Positions 32,451 through 40,634 of a stretch of 46,267 nucleotides of DNA are shown here, in pieces. The DNA lies in contig JAFXPU010000009.1 of the NCBI GenBank assembly GCA_017527675.1, positions 1-46,267 on the forward strand, written 5' to 3'. Position 1 is the stretch's first letter. Every line of letters begins with the position of its first letter. The position numbers were made by a program, and so were the translations under genes. The notes under the pieces were generated by a model. That model was not told the origin of the DNA and ran no database searches. It saw only the letters and a program-made list of their open reading frames with translations. The DNA comes from Bacilli bacterium. Lineage in GTDB: Bacteria; Bacillota_I; Bacilli_A; RF39; UBA660.

Positions 32451-33122
32451 CTATTTTTCAACTATTGGTATTAGTACTGTATCTATCTTATCGTGAAAGA
32501 CATCTACTAAAACATATAGTTCTTGATTACTACCAATATATATTTCAAAACCATTTTCACGCATATTATTATTAGTATCACCTAAATACATATCAAATAG
32601 TTCTTGAGTATAATTATATTTTTTTAAATATAACTCACATGATAATAATATTTTATTATAAATATCATCATAATTCAAATTTAAATATGTAAGCACATCT
32701 TGACTATTCATTAATTTACTAGTTTTTAAACTAATATTATATATTTTATATTCTATTTTATTTTCATACTCCTTAGTATAAATAATAGATAATAAATCAT
32801 TATTAATACTATATAAATAACTAGCTTGTTTAACATTTTCTAAATTTTCTTTAGTATTTTCATCATTTATTTTTTTTATTAATTTACTATTAATATTAAT
32901 ATATGGAATAAGTATTTGTTTATTATCTTTTTTATATGCATATACCCATGGATAATCTTCTTTTATTTTAGATGCTTTTTCGTTTATTATCTTATTTACT
33001 ATTTCAGCATTTCTAAATGATATATTAACATTATTCGATAAAAACATCATTCCTAAAATAGTTAAAATAATAATTAATAAAATAACTATATATACCCATA
33101 TCTTAATCCATAACTTCTTCAT
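32451..33122 (-). CDS. Membrane-anchored extracytoplasmic protein, possibly DUF3298-like
   Basis: 223 aa. One N-terminal membrane helix (about 9-29) and a soluble outer part with repeated beta strands. The last third (LTYLNLNYDDIYNKILLS, FEIYIGSNQELYVLVDV) is reminiscent of the RsiV-type DUF3298 fold but without a motif I can rely on. It sits 7 nt after recO and probably shares its transcript. Function not recognised. Confidence 0.65.
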   Translation of the reverse strand: MKKLWIKIWVYIVILLIIILTILGMMFLSNNVNISFRNAEIVNKIINEKASKIKEDYPWVYAYKKDNKQILIPYININSKLIKKINDENTKENLENVKQASYLYSINNDLLSIIYTKEYENKIEYKIYNISLKTSKLMNSQDVLTYLNLNYDDIYNKILLSCELYLKKYNYTQELFDMYLGDTNNNMRENGFEIYIGSNQELYVLVDVFHDKIDTVLIPIVEK

Positions 33123-33129
33123 ACTACTC

Positions 33130-33858
33130 CTAATTAATCATACTATTTAAAAATTTCTTACTTTTTAAATACATTCCTGTATAGCGTTCATAATATAAAT
33201 CTAAAAAATTATTTATCTCTTCTTTATATTGTTTTTTAACATTTAAAGTATCTATTTTATCAATATCAACATAATAATACATACGAATTAATTTAATAGA
33301 AGCATCACTAATAATTGGTTCATTAGTATGACAAGATGCACATAAATAACCACCAGTATCAGCAGATAAGGTCACTATATTAGTTTGCTTACCACATGAA
33401 CTACATCTATCTATAACTGGTAATACACCTAAATACTCTAGATATTTTAATTCAATTATATTAGTAATAACTAAAGGATCAAAACCAGAATTAATCTTTT
33501 TTAAACCAGAAATTAAAATATCATAAATATTATTATTTTCACTTTCCTTATAAACTTGTTTAGCTAATTCAACAAGATAAGTTGCAAAACTAATTAAAGT
33601 AATATCCTTTAAAATATTTTTAAAATTATCTTTAATATTTACTTCTTTTAGCAAAGATAATTTATCCTCTTTATAATAAATGGTAAATACACCATAAGAA
33701 AGTTTAGTAGTGGTACTTCTTAAAGGGCTTTTTAAAGACTTAGCTCCTTTAGCCATAATACCAATAATACCATATTCCTTAGTAAATACATTTATTATTT
33801 TTGAACTTTCTTTAAAATCCTGTTCAGATATTACTATACCTTCAACATCAGTTAACAT
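33130..33858 (-). CDS. recO: DNA repair protein RecO
   Basis: 242 aa. OB-fold N-terminus (VEGIVISEQDFKESSKIINV, TKEYGIIGIMAKGAKSLKSP), helical middle and a zinc site CSSCGKQ...CASCH. RecO loads RecA on SSB-coated DNA with RecR. It lies downstream of era and yqzL, as in Bacillus, with a DUF1653 gene between (1-nt gap). Confidence 0.95.
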   Translation of the reverse strand: MLTDVEGIVISEQDFKESSKIINVFTKEYGIIGIMAKGAKSLKSPLRSTTTKLSYGVFTIYYKEDKLSLLKEVNIKDNFKNILKDITLISFATYLVELAKQVYKESENNNIYDILISGLKKINSGFDPLVITNIIELKYLEYLGVLPVIDRCSSCGKQTNIVTLSADTGGYLCASCHTNEPIISDASIKLIRMYYYVDIDKIDTLNVKKQYKEEINNFLDLYYERYTGMYLKSKKFLNSMIN

Positions 33859-33859
33859 T

Positions 33860-34102
33860 TTACTCTCCTAAATTATCAGATATCGGTTCAAATTTATATA
33901 CTTGCATAACATCTGGATACTTTTCTTTATCAACCTTCTCATTAAATAAATCAAGTGGTCTTACCCATACTGTATGTTTGTTACCTAATTGTTCATAAAC
34001 AACTACTTCATTATTAGTAACTGAATCAACAGCTATATATAATACTCTATAGTAATTACCACTAAAATGTCTATAAGTTTTTCCTATCTCGATATCTCTC
34101 AT
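33860..34102 (-). CDS. DUF1653 protein
   Basis: 80 aa. GKTYRHFSGNYYRVLYIAVD, VVVYEQLGNKHTVWVRPLDL and FNEKV match DUF1653 over the whole length. It is a small SH3-like beta protein of unknown function. ATG at 34102 is used because the ATG at 34111 abuts the AAGGG. Its start lies within the yqzL coding region. Confidence 0.88.
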   Translation of the reverse strand: MRDIEIGKTYRHFSGNYYRVLYIAVDSVTNNEVVVYEQLGNKHTVWVRPLDLFNEKVDKEKYPDVMQVYKFEPISDNLGE

Positions 34103-34190
34103 TTTTATCATCCCTTATTAATTCTTTATATTTTATATAATATTCAATTTTTCCTGTTTCTCTAAATAAAGACCAAAGTAATTCCTTCAT
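34071..34190 (-). CDS. yqzL: YqzL-like small protein
   Basis: 39 aa: MKELLWSLFRETGKIEYY then IKYKELIRDDKNERYR. The 'W-x-F-x-x-TG-x-I-x-x-Y-x-x-YKEL' pattern is that of YqzL, which lies between era and recO in Bacillus, as here. AAGGAG precedes the ATG. The gene overlaps the DUF1653 start by 32 nt. Its ribosome binding site lies in the loop of a hairpin (34190-34222). Function is unknown. Confidence 0.82.
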   Translation of the reverse strand: MKELLWSLFRETGKIEYYIKYKELIRDDKNERYRDRKNL

Positions 34191-34222
34191 TTACCCATCT
34201 CCTTAAAAACATTATGGGTAAA
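34190..34222 (-). promoter_or_regulatory. Hairpin enclosing the yqzL ribosome binding site
   Basis: On the minus strand TTTACCCAT and ATGGGTAAA form a 9-bp perfect stem with a 15-nt loop that contains AAGGAG; the start codon follows the stem directly. On the plus strand the same repeat is followed by eight T and looks like a terminator, but no plus-strand gene precedes it. Confidence 0.55.
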
Positions 34223-34233
34223 TTTTTTTTATT

Positions 34234-35121
34234 TTATTCTAAAAAATCATTAAAACCAAAAGAATTTAAATATTGTTCTTTATCACGCCATTTTTTTACA
34301 GTTTTAACATTTAAATTTAAATAAATTTTTTTATTTAGTAATTTTTCTAAATCAATTCTTGCTTGCGTTCCAATCTTTTTAATTAAAGAACCTCCAGAAC
34401 CAATAATTATTTTTTTTAGTGAATCACGATCAACAATAATATTAACATAAATATTATAACTTGTTTTACCTACTTCAACTGCTTCAGTCACACATGTAAC
34501 AGAATGTGGTACTTCCTCATCTGTTAGATTAAATACCTTTTCACGAACTATTTCAGCAATCATAAAATCAAGTGATCTATCAGTAATATCAGATGCACCA
34601 TAATACATTATTTCATCTTTTAAATAAGTTTTTAAGGTTTTAATTAATTCTGTTGTATTTTTACCTTTTAAAGCTGATAATGGAACTATTTCAGCAAATG
34701 AATATAAATCTTTATATTCAATTATTTTTTGCATTATTTGTTCATTATTCAATTTATCAATTTTATTTAAAACTAAAATAACAGGCACAGATACATCATG
34801 AAGTTTATCAATAATGAATTTATCTCCACCACCTAATTCTTCAGATGCATCAACAAGTAAAAGAATTATATCAGCATCATTAATACCATAAAAAGCTTGT
34901 TTATTTAAAACATTACCAAGTTTATTATTAGGTTTATGAATACCTGGTGTATCAATAAAAACTATTTGACTTTCTTCATCATTATAAATACCTTTAATAA
35001 TATTTCTTGTTGTTTGAGGTTTATTTGACGTAATAGCAACTTTTTTACCAACTATTTCATTTACTAATGTTGATTTACCAGCATTTGGTCTTCCAATTAA
35101 ACTTACAAAACCTGATTTCAT
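34234..35121 (-). CDS. era: GTPase Era
   Basis: 295 aa. G1 GRPNAGKST, G3 DTPGIHKP, G4 NKID, G5 SALKG, then a C-terminal KH domain (KKIIIGSGGSLIKKIG). Era binds the 3' end of 16S rRNA and is needed for 30S maturation. Its ATG overlaps the cdd stop (ATGA), and ybeY and dgkA lie upstream, the usual order. Confidence 0.97.
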   Translation of the reverse strand: MKSGFVSLIGRPNAGKSTLVNEIVGKKVAITSNKPQTTRNIIKGIYNDEESQIVFIDTPGIHKPNNKLGNVLNKQAFYGINDADIILLLVDASEELGGGDKFIIDKLHDVSVPVILVLNKIDKLNNEQIMQKIIEYKDLYSFAEIVPLSALKGKNTTELIKTLKTYLKDEIMYYGASDITDRSLDFMIAEIVREKVFNLTDEEVPHSVTCVTEAVEVGKTSYNIYVNIIVDRDSLKKIIIGSGGSLIKKIGTQARIDLEKLLNKKIYLNLNVKTVKKWRDKEQYLNSFGFNDFLE

Positions 35122-35507
35122 TTTAAATCATCCTCATTAAAAGGAAATGGACATAATGTTGATACTTTATAGCCCTTAAATTCACCTGTAATACTATGGC
35201 AATAAATCATTGCATCATCCTCAAAAAATTCAGATATTACTTGACGACATAAAAAACAACATGTTGAAATAGTTTTTGAATCAGCACATAAAACATGTAA
35301 TTCTTTAAAATCTCCTTTGCGGTACCCTTCTGATACAGCTTTTAAAATAGCTACACGTTCAGCACAAATAGTTGCTCCATAAGAAGCGTTTTCTACATTA
35401 ACACCTTCATAATGCTTGCCATCTTTCATAATAACTATAGCAGCTACATGAAAATTTGAATATGGTGCATAAGCTTTAGAAGCTATTTCTATTAATTTAT
35501 CTTTCAT
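35118..35507 (-). CDS. cdd: Cytidine deaminase
   Basis: 129 aa homotetrameric type. VNVENASYGATICAERVA contains the zinc-binding Cys and the catalytic Glu; the second site, usually PCGACRQ, reads TCCFLCRQ, keeping the C-x2-C spacing. It converts cytidine and deoxycytidine to uridine forms. The last codon overlaps the era start (ATGA), showing TGA acts as a stop. Confidence 0.92.
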   Translation of the reverse strand: MKDKLIEIASKAYAPYSNFHVAAIVIMKDGKHYEGVNVENASYGATICAERVAILKAVSEGYRKGDFKELHVLCADSKTISTCCFLCRQVISEFFEDDAMIYCHSITGEFKGYKVSTLCPFPFNEDDLK

Positions 35508-35544
35508 AATTCACCTTTTTCTTTCCTTAGTAAAACCAAAAAAT

Positions 35545-35563
35545 TTGCATTAGAATAATGCAA
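35545..35563 (-). terminator. Hairpin at the end of dgkA
   Basis: TTGCATT/AATGCAA with a 5-nt loop and a T run on the minus strand, spanning the dgkA stop. Confidence 0.65.
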
Positions 35564-35966
35564 TAATTTTTGGAATAAATATAATACAATTTAGAATAAA
35601 CAATGTTGAAGATAATACAAAAGTAGCACCTGAACCAGAATCTTTAGCTATCTTTATAGCTTTATTATATTCAGGGCATACTAAATCGCATAATGCTTCA
35701 ATACCAGTATTTAGCATTTCGACTGCTGTAATAGTAGCAAGTAAAATTATAAAAGCTAATATTTGAGTATAAGTAGCTTTTAAAGTTAATACTAATACAA
35801 GTTCAAATATTATTGAAAATATAACTCTTTTAGAACTTGCTTCATGAAACACATAATTAAATATACCAGCTAGTGAATACATGCAAGTATCATAGAAAGC
35901 TTTAATACCTAATTTTTGTTTTCTTGGCCCTTTAAAATTTTTCTTATCTTTTGATTCCGGCTTCAT
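35550..35966 (-). CDS. dgkA: DgkA-family undecaprenol/diacylglycerol kinase
   Basis: 138 aa with a basic N-terminus and three membrane helices. VEMLNTGIEALCDLV holds the conserved Glu and Asn; KIAKDSGSGATFVLS takes the place of the usual KDAAAGAVLL. In Gram-positives this enzyme mainly phosphorylates undecaprenol for wall synthesis. It overlaps ybeY by 23 nt and is followed by a terminator. Confidence 0.92.
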   Translation of the reverse strand: MKPESKDKKNFKGPRKQKLGIKAFYDTCMYSLAGIFNYVFHEASSKRVIFSIIFELVLVLTLKATYTQILAFIILLATITAVEMLNTGIEALCDLVCPEYNKAIKIAKDSGSGATFVLSSTLFILNCIIFIPKIIALF

Positions 35967-36390
35967 TTAAAATCAACTCCTGTAATGCAAACATCTTTTC
36001 TTCATCTTCTTTTTTCATATGATCATATCCAAGGAGATGAAGTAATCCATGGATTGCTAAAAATGATATTTCTCTTTTTAAACTATGTTGATATTCTTCT
36101 GCTTGTTTCTTAGCAGTATCTAAAGAAATATATATATCACCTAATACTTTAAAATCTGTTTTAATAAAACTTTGATCATCTTCTAAAGCAAATGATATAA
36201 CATCTGTTGGTCTATCTATGCCCCTATATTCTTTATTTAAATTATGAATATAAGTATCATCAACAAATATTATATTAAATATTACTTTTTTAAGTTTTAA
36301 ATATTTTAAAGCAAAATCAATAAATTCATTTAAATTATTAATTTCTTCTATGTTTTCTTTTGTATTATTAATTATTTCAAATTCATTCAT
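35944..36390 (-). CDS. ybeY: YbeY endoribonuclease / rRNA maturation factor
   Basis: 148 aa. The zinc site HGLLHLLGYDH near residue 114 is complete; NKEYRGIDRPTDVISFAL and LGDIYISLD are typical. YbeY acts in 16S 3' end maturation and ribosome quality control. Gene order ybeY-dgkA-cdd-era is the Bacillus order. Confidence 0.97.
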   Translation of the reverse strand: MNEFEIINNTKENIEEINNLNEFIDFALKYLKLKKVIFNIIFVDDTYIHNLNKEYRGIDRPTDVISFALEDDQSFIKTDFKVLGDIYISLDTAKKQAEEYQHSLKREISFLAIHGLLHLLGYDHMKKEDEEKMFALQELILNEAGIKR

Positions 36391-36440
36391 TCTTTATACC
36401 TCATATTAATTATAGTATAAATAGATTTTTTTAGCAAGAA

Positions 36441-36461
36441 AAAAAGCCTTTAAGGCTTATT
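36441..36461 (-). terminator. Terminator after the ADP-ribosylglycohydrolase gene
   Basis: AAGCCT/AGGCTT hairpin followed by seven T on the minus strand; the gene's TAA lies in it. Confidence 0.75.
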
Positions 36462-37221
36462 TATAAACTTTTGTTAACACTTTTACATATTGATTAGGTA
36501 AATTACTTATTGCATCCTCCTTTTCATTATCATTCATACCATATATACTTTCAGCAATTGAACCAACTATACAACAATTTGTATCTGTATCTCCACCCAT
36601 TAATAAAGTTTTTCTAATAGCATCTTCAAAGGAATTAGAAGTATAAATTACATATAAACAATTACCTAATGTATCTTTACAAGTTTTATTAAATTTTAAA
36701 AATGGTTTATATTTGATAAGTAAATTCAATTTACTAAATACCTCTTCTTTAGATAAACCATTTCTAAAATAATATATCATTAAAGCTATAATAGTAGCCG
36801 AATCAATGGCTTCTTTAGAATTATGTGTAGGAATGGTTGCTAATGTAGCATTACGAATAACATCTTCTTCACTATCAAATAAATAACCAACTGGTGATAT
36901 TCACATCATTGCTCCATTACCTATACTATCATTTTTACCATTGCCTTGTGCCCATTTTATAGTATTGGGTGAAAATGTATTAGCAAAATATGGTTTAAAA
37001 TCAGGATGATATTCAAGGTTGTTTAAGATGTAATCACGCAGTGTCTTTTCATAATCTTTTTTATTTATAATAGCATCAGCAATGGCTATAGTTTCGATGG
37101 TATCATCGCTATAAAAAGAAGATGGTGTAATTAATTTCTCTGGATTAATACTCTTTATTTCTTTTAATTGATCAAATTCATATAAACTACCAGTCTTATC
37201 ACCATAAATAGCACCTAACAT
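36457..37221 (-). pseudogene. ADP-ribosylglycohydrolase family gene interrupted by one in-frame TGA
   Basis: Read as one frame this encodes about 254 aa with a complete family pattern. MLGAIYGDKTGSLYEFDQ and YSDDTIETIAIADAI (Asp pair) come first, then SIGNGAMM, a TGA at 36901-36903, ISPVGYLFDSEEDVI, ATIPTHNSKEAIDSA and, near the end, MGGDTDTNCCIVGSIAES. At the TGA position relatives have Arg (GNGxxMRxSP), so a CGA or AGA codon has become TGA. No frameshift is present; both halves keep the metal-binding Asp residues. These enzymes remove ADP-ribose from proteins or small molecules. Either a fresh nonsense mutation, an assembly error, or read-through. GGTGGTGAT precedes the ATG. Confidence 0.9.
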
Positions 37222-37272
37222 AATATCACCACCAATTTAGATTATTATATCACATTAATTTCTAGATAAAAA

Positions 37273-37292
37273 AATCAATCATTTCTGATTGA
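37273..37292 (-). terminator. Terminator after the VanZ-like gene
   Basis: ATCAATCA/TGATTGAT hairpin with a seven-T tract on the minus strand. Confidence 0.75.
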
Positions 37293-37904
37293 TTAGTAGT
37301 TAACAATTCGTATTGCTAAGAATACAAATAAGATAATTGCAATAACTGTAATTGTATTGTATACAAGTGGCTTTCCAAAGAATCTTGGAAATGCTGATTT
37401 AATTTTATGAATTAATAAATAAATATAGAAACCAGCACAACCACCAATAATATTTAGAATAATATCATCTATATCAAATACACGACCTATTGCTAATTGA
37501 GTAGATTCAATTGTTAAAGAAACAATAGTTACAAATATAGATATATATCTTAATTTATATACTTTTAATATATAAGCTGAATAAAAACCAAGTGGCATAA
37601 ACATGAAAAGATTTCCTAAAACATTTTTAACAAACAGGCGTGACATTAAATCATATCTAAACATTTCTTTAAAAGGTATTAAATTAAAGGATGTTGGAAA
37701 TGTTACTAAATCGTCTGGGAATGTAACAACATAGAACAAGCACATTATATAAACTACAAAGGAAAACATTATTAATTCATGATATAAATAAAAATCAACT
37801 TTATTTTTTATAATATACCAAATTCTCAATGTGACAATTATAACTGCAGTTATAACTATCGATGGCCATATAGAATCAAATAGCCATAAAATGTTTGCCT
37901 TCAT
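37293..37904 (-). CDS. VanZ family membrane protein
   Basis: 203 aa with about six membrane helices. SFNLIPFKEMF, VLGNLFMFMPLGFY, ESTQLAIGRVFDIDDIILN and NIIGGCAGFYIY are VanZ-like signatures. VanZ proteins raise tolerance to some glycopeptides, but most family members have no known role. It starts 7 nt after the yqfD stop, so it may be cotranscribed with the sporulation genes. Confidence 0.88.
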   Translation of the reverse strand: MKANILWLFDSIWPSIVITAVIIVTLRIWYIIKNKVDFYLYHELIMFSFVVYIMCLFYVVTFPDDLVTFPTSFNLIPFKEMFRYDLMSRLFVKNVLGNLFMFMPLGFYSAYILKVYKLRYISIFVTIVSLTIESTQLAIGRVFDIDDIILNIIGGCAGFYIYLLIHKIKSAFPRFFGKPLVYNTITVIAIILFVFLAIRIVNY

Positions 37905-37911
37905 ATTATCC

Positions 37912-39033
37912 CTACCTTGCTTGTAATTTTCCTATTTCTTCTTTAACACTTACAAATAATGTTAAATTTAAACCATCTTTATTTTTTTCTTTATCTAAAA
38001 TAAAGTAATCTAATATTTGTTCATTATCTTTAAGTCTACTTTTTATTTTATCCAAACATAAATTAGTAGCTAATTCTTCTTCTGAAGATTTAGTATCAAT
38101 AATTACTTCTGTTATCTTTTCTTTATTAAAAGATATTGGAAATAAATTATTCTTTATCTTTGGTATTGTTAATACTATTTTATCATTAAATTTTGTTTTC
38201 TCAAACAAAAATTTAAAAGAAAAAAAATTTAGACTATAAGTGTTTACACTATTATTAGTTACAATCTTATTTTGATAATTTGAAGGAAGGTTAATATTTA
38301 CTTTATACCATGTTTCCCCATAAACATGTCCTTTTGCACTGATATTACCTTTAATTTCATCATTTAAAAGCACATCACTAGTAACAATGGTATCTCCTTT
38401 TTTTACATATTCATTTATATTTTTAACAATCTGACCATGCGTAATATCTAAAGCAAGAATATATGCATCTTTTGTAGCAACAATATCATAAATGGTATTA
38501 TCATCTTTTTGCTTATTTTCTAATCTTTTTTCATATCTAATTAAATAAGTTGTTCCCCTTCTTTCAATTTCTAACCATTCAAATAGTTTAGGATATTTCT
38601 TTATAATATTCTTTTTTATTTTACTAATATCTTTATAATTTTTAACAAATTTGTATTTAGATATACCATTTATTTTTAATTCTTTAATAATTAATTTTTT
38701 CATTTCCTGATCATTGGTGATAACTTTAATATTAAAAGTTAATCTTGTTAAAAAGAAAATTAAAATAAAAGCTAAAATTAATATTAAAAGATAATATTTA
38801 TTTTTCATTATTTTGTTGCGGTACTTAATTGGTCCTAGATAATCAATTATATAAATATCATAATAGGTTTTATACTTAATTAAATCATTATAGGATTTAT
38901 AATCTATAACTAGATAAGCACAATCATCATTTTTTTTAAACACCTCATAAATATTTATTTTTTTATTATTTAATTTAATAATAAAACGATTAATATTCTT
39001 ACCTATTACTTTTATTTTTATTTTATTATTCAT
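37912..39033 (-). CDS. yqfD: Sporulation protein YqfD
   Basis: 373 aa. An N-terminal region with YDIYIIDYLGPIKYRNK, a membrane helix (YLLILILAFILIFFLTRL, about 83-100) and a large outer domain (YPKLFEWLEIERRGTTYLIR, DAYILALDITHGQIVKNINE, VKKGDTIVTSDVL). These match YqfD, needed for efficient sporulation and linked to the SpoIIIAH/SpoIIQ-type export process by family resemblance. It follows a yqfC-like gene as in Bacillus. Confidence 0.9.
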   Translation of the reverse strand: MNNKIKIKVIGKNINRFIIKLNNKKINIYEVFKKNDDCAYLVIDYKSYNDLIKYKTYYDIYIIDYLGPIKYRNKIMKNKYYLLILILAFILIFFLTRLTFNIKVITNDQEMKKLIIKELKINGISKYKFVKNYKDISKIKKNIIKKYPKLFEWLEIERRGTTYLIRYEKRLENKQKDDNTIYDIVATKDAYILALDITHGQIVKNINEYVKKGDTIVTSDVLLNDEIKGNISAKGHVYGETWYKVNINLPSNYQNKIVTNNSVNTYSLNFFSFKFLFEKTKFNDKIVLTIPKIKNNLFPISFNKEKITEVIIDTKSSEEELATNLCLDKIKSRLKDNEQILDYFILDKEKNKDGLNLTLFVSVKEEIGKLQAR

Positions 39034-39036
39034 AGA

Positions 39037-39258
39037 TCACCTAAATTCTATTTTATTAATAACACCACTTACTAATATTTCATTATCTAATAATTTAAGT
39101 AATTTTAGATTATTACCTATTACTAAAATAGTTTTATCATCTACTAAAAAAGATATTTTAGTATCTTCTAAAATAATTATTTTTGTATAATTGATAACAT
39201 TTAAAAAATTATTTTTAATTGTTAAGGAAAAGTTATTATCTTCTAAAAATTCTTTGAT
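39037..39258 (-). CDS. yqfC: YqfC-like sporulation protein with probable AUC start
   Basis: 73 aa in a frame that contains no ATG, GTG or TTG at all. Reading from ATC at 39258 gives KEFLEDNNFSLTIKNNF, then VINYTKIIILEDTKISFLV and a C-terminal LVSGVINKIEF, the YqfC pattern (YISIENHK... ILISGxIxxIEF). An AGGTGAT lies 3-4 nt upstream of ATC, the same arrangement as in front of asnS and others here. It is 3 nt before yqfD and ends in TGA. So either AUC initiates, or an ATG was recently lost. Confidence 0.72.
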   Translation of the reverse strand: MKEFLEDNNFSLTIKNNFLNVINYTKIIILEDTKISFLVDDKTILVIGNNLKLLKLLDNEILVSGVINKIEFR

Positions 39259-39285
39259 ATTATCACCTATTTAATTATATAAAAA

Positions 39286-39306
39286 AAAGACTAAAATATT
39301 AGTCTT
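39286..39306 (-). terminator. Terminator after spoVAE
   Basis: AAAGACTAA/TTAGTCTTT with a 3-nt loop and eight T on the minus strand, spanning the spoVAE stop. Confidence 0.8.
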
Positions 39307-39649
39307 TAGCTTTAAAAATAAGAGAAAATACAAAGGAAAAAATAATAGCAGCTACTATGCCAGATGAGGTTAAATCAAACATACCCATAAATAAAGAAAA
39401 GATACCATCATCTTTAATATTAGCAAATGCTCCATGAGAAAGTAAGTGACCAAATGAAGTAATTGGCACTAAGGCTCCACCACCAGCCCATTTAACTACT
39501 TTATCATAAATACTAAAGTTATCTAAAAATGAACCAATAACAACAAATAAAGATGTAATATGTCCTGGTGTAAGTTTGGTATTATCTAAAATAATTTGAC
39601 CAATTAAACATATTAAACCTGCAAATATAAATGCATTAAGATAAATCAT
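39299..39649 (-). CDS. spoVAE: Stage V sporulation protein AE (SpoVAE/AEb)
   Basis: 116 aa membrane protein with about four helices. GQIILDNTKLTPGHITSLFV, GGGALVPITSFGHLLSHGA and GIVAAIIFSFVFSLIF match SpoVAEb. With SpoVAC and SpoVAD it forms the channel that moves dipicolinic acid into the forespore and out during germination. It overlaps spoVAD by 14 nt. Confidence 0.94.
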   Translation of the reverse strand: MIYLNAFIFAGLICLIGQIILDNTKLTPGHITSLFVVIGSFLDNFSIYDKVVKWAGGGALVPITSFGHLLSHGAFANIKDDGIFSLFMGMFDLTSSGIVAAIIFSFVFSLIFKAKD

Positions 39650-40634
39650 CTATAACCTCCAAACTAATGGCATGAGCAATACTTGGAATTGATAGTTTTT
39701 GATTTAGCATAGTTGTTGAAAATAAAGCACCAGTAGCCACAAGTAATATTCTTTTAAATTCCCCTTTTTTTATTTTAGGAAAGATATAACTATAGAAAAC
39801 AAGTGGTAAGCAAGCAGGTCCAGAACCACCAGCATGAACAGGTTGATTAACTAAATCATATATCATACAAGCCGAATCTTGATAATTATTTAAGTTTATA
39901 TGATATTCTACTTGCATATATTCTTTTAATATTTCTTGACCATATTTACCTAAATCACCAGTTAATATTAAATCATAGTAATCAACTTCTCTTTTGGTCT
40001 CTTTTAAATGCTCATAAATGGTTTTAGCAGCTGCTGGAGCCATAGCTGCACCTACGTTGTTGGGATCCGTTATACCTAAATCAATAACTGTACCAATAGT
40101 TGCTGATTCAACTTTTAAACCTAATTTATTGGAACTTAAATAAGCAGCACCAGCTCCAGTTGTTGTAAATGTTGTTGTTTTCTTTTTTGGTCCACCATAT
40201 TCTATGGGCTGTCTAAATTGCTTTTCCGATGCATTATTATGTGAAGATGCTGTTACAATAGCATTTTTTATTTGCTTAGCATCAAGCATATTACTTGCCA
40301 TAATAAGGCCTAATACGCTTGTTGAACATGCTGAGTAAATACCAATTAAAGGTATACCGATAGATTCTGCTGCATAATTAGTTGCTACAATTTGATTTAA
40401 TAAATCTCCTGATATATGAACATCTATTTTATCTTTAGTTTTATTAATTTTACTCAAAAGCAAATCTACACTTTCAGCAATTATTTTACTTTCTGCTTGT
40501 TCAAATGTTGGCATATCAAAATAAAAATTATGATAAACCCTATCATAAAATTGAGAAAGTGGTCCTTTAGCTTCATATGGTCCAGCAATTGTAGCAACTT
40601 CATTTAGATAAACATTATGATAATAAAATGTCAT
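39636..40634 (-). CDS. spoVAD: Stage V sporulation protein AD
   Basis: 332 aa thiolase-like fold that binds dipicolinic acid. GPYEAKGPLSQFYDRVYH, GIYSACSTSVLGLIMAS, THNNASE-like SSHNNASEKQFRQP, TGDLGKYGQE and HAGGSGPACLPLVFYSYI are SpoVAD signatures. The ATG overlaps the spoVAC stop (ATGA). Confidence 0.96.
   Translation of the reverse strand: MTFYYHNVYLNEVATIAGPYEAKGPLSQFYDRVYHNFYFDMPTFEQAESKIIAESVDLLLSKINKTKDKIDVHISGDLLNQIVATNYAAESIGIPLIGIYSACSTSVLGLIMASNMLDAKQIKNAIVTASSHNNASEKQFRQPIEYGGPKKKTTTFTTTGAGAAYLSSNKLGLKVESATIGTVIDLGITDPNNVGAAMAPAAAKTIYEHLKETKREVDYYDLILTGDLGKYGQEILKEYMQVEYHINLNNYQDSACMIYDLVNQPVHAGGSGPACLPLVFYSYIFPKIKKGEFKRILLVATGALFSTTMLNQKLSIPSIAHAISLEVIDDLS

Noticed and set aside
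36901-36903. TGA recoded as an amino acid across the genome
   Set aside because: TGA is the proper stop of topA, rsmH (followed by TAA), the DUF1016 gene and the overlaps cdd/era and spoVAC/spoVAD, and Trp is encoded by TGG.
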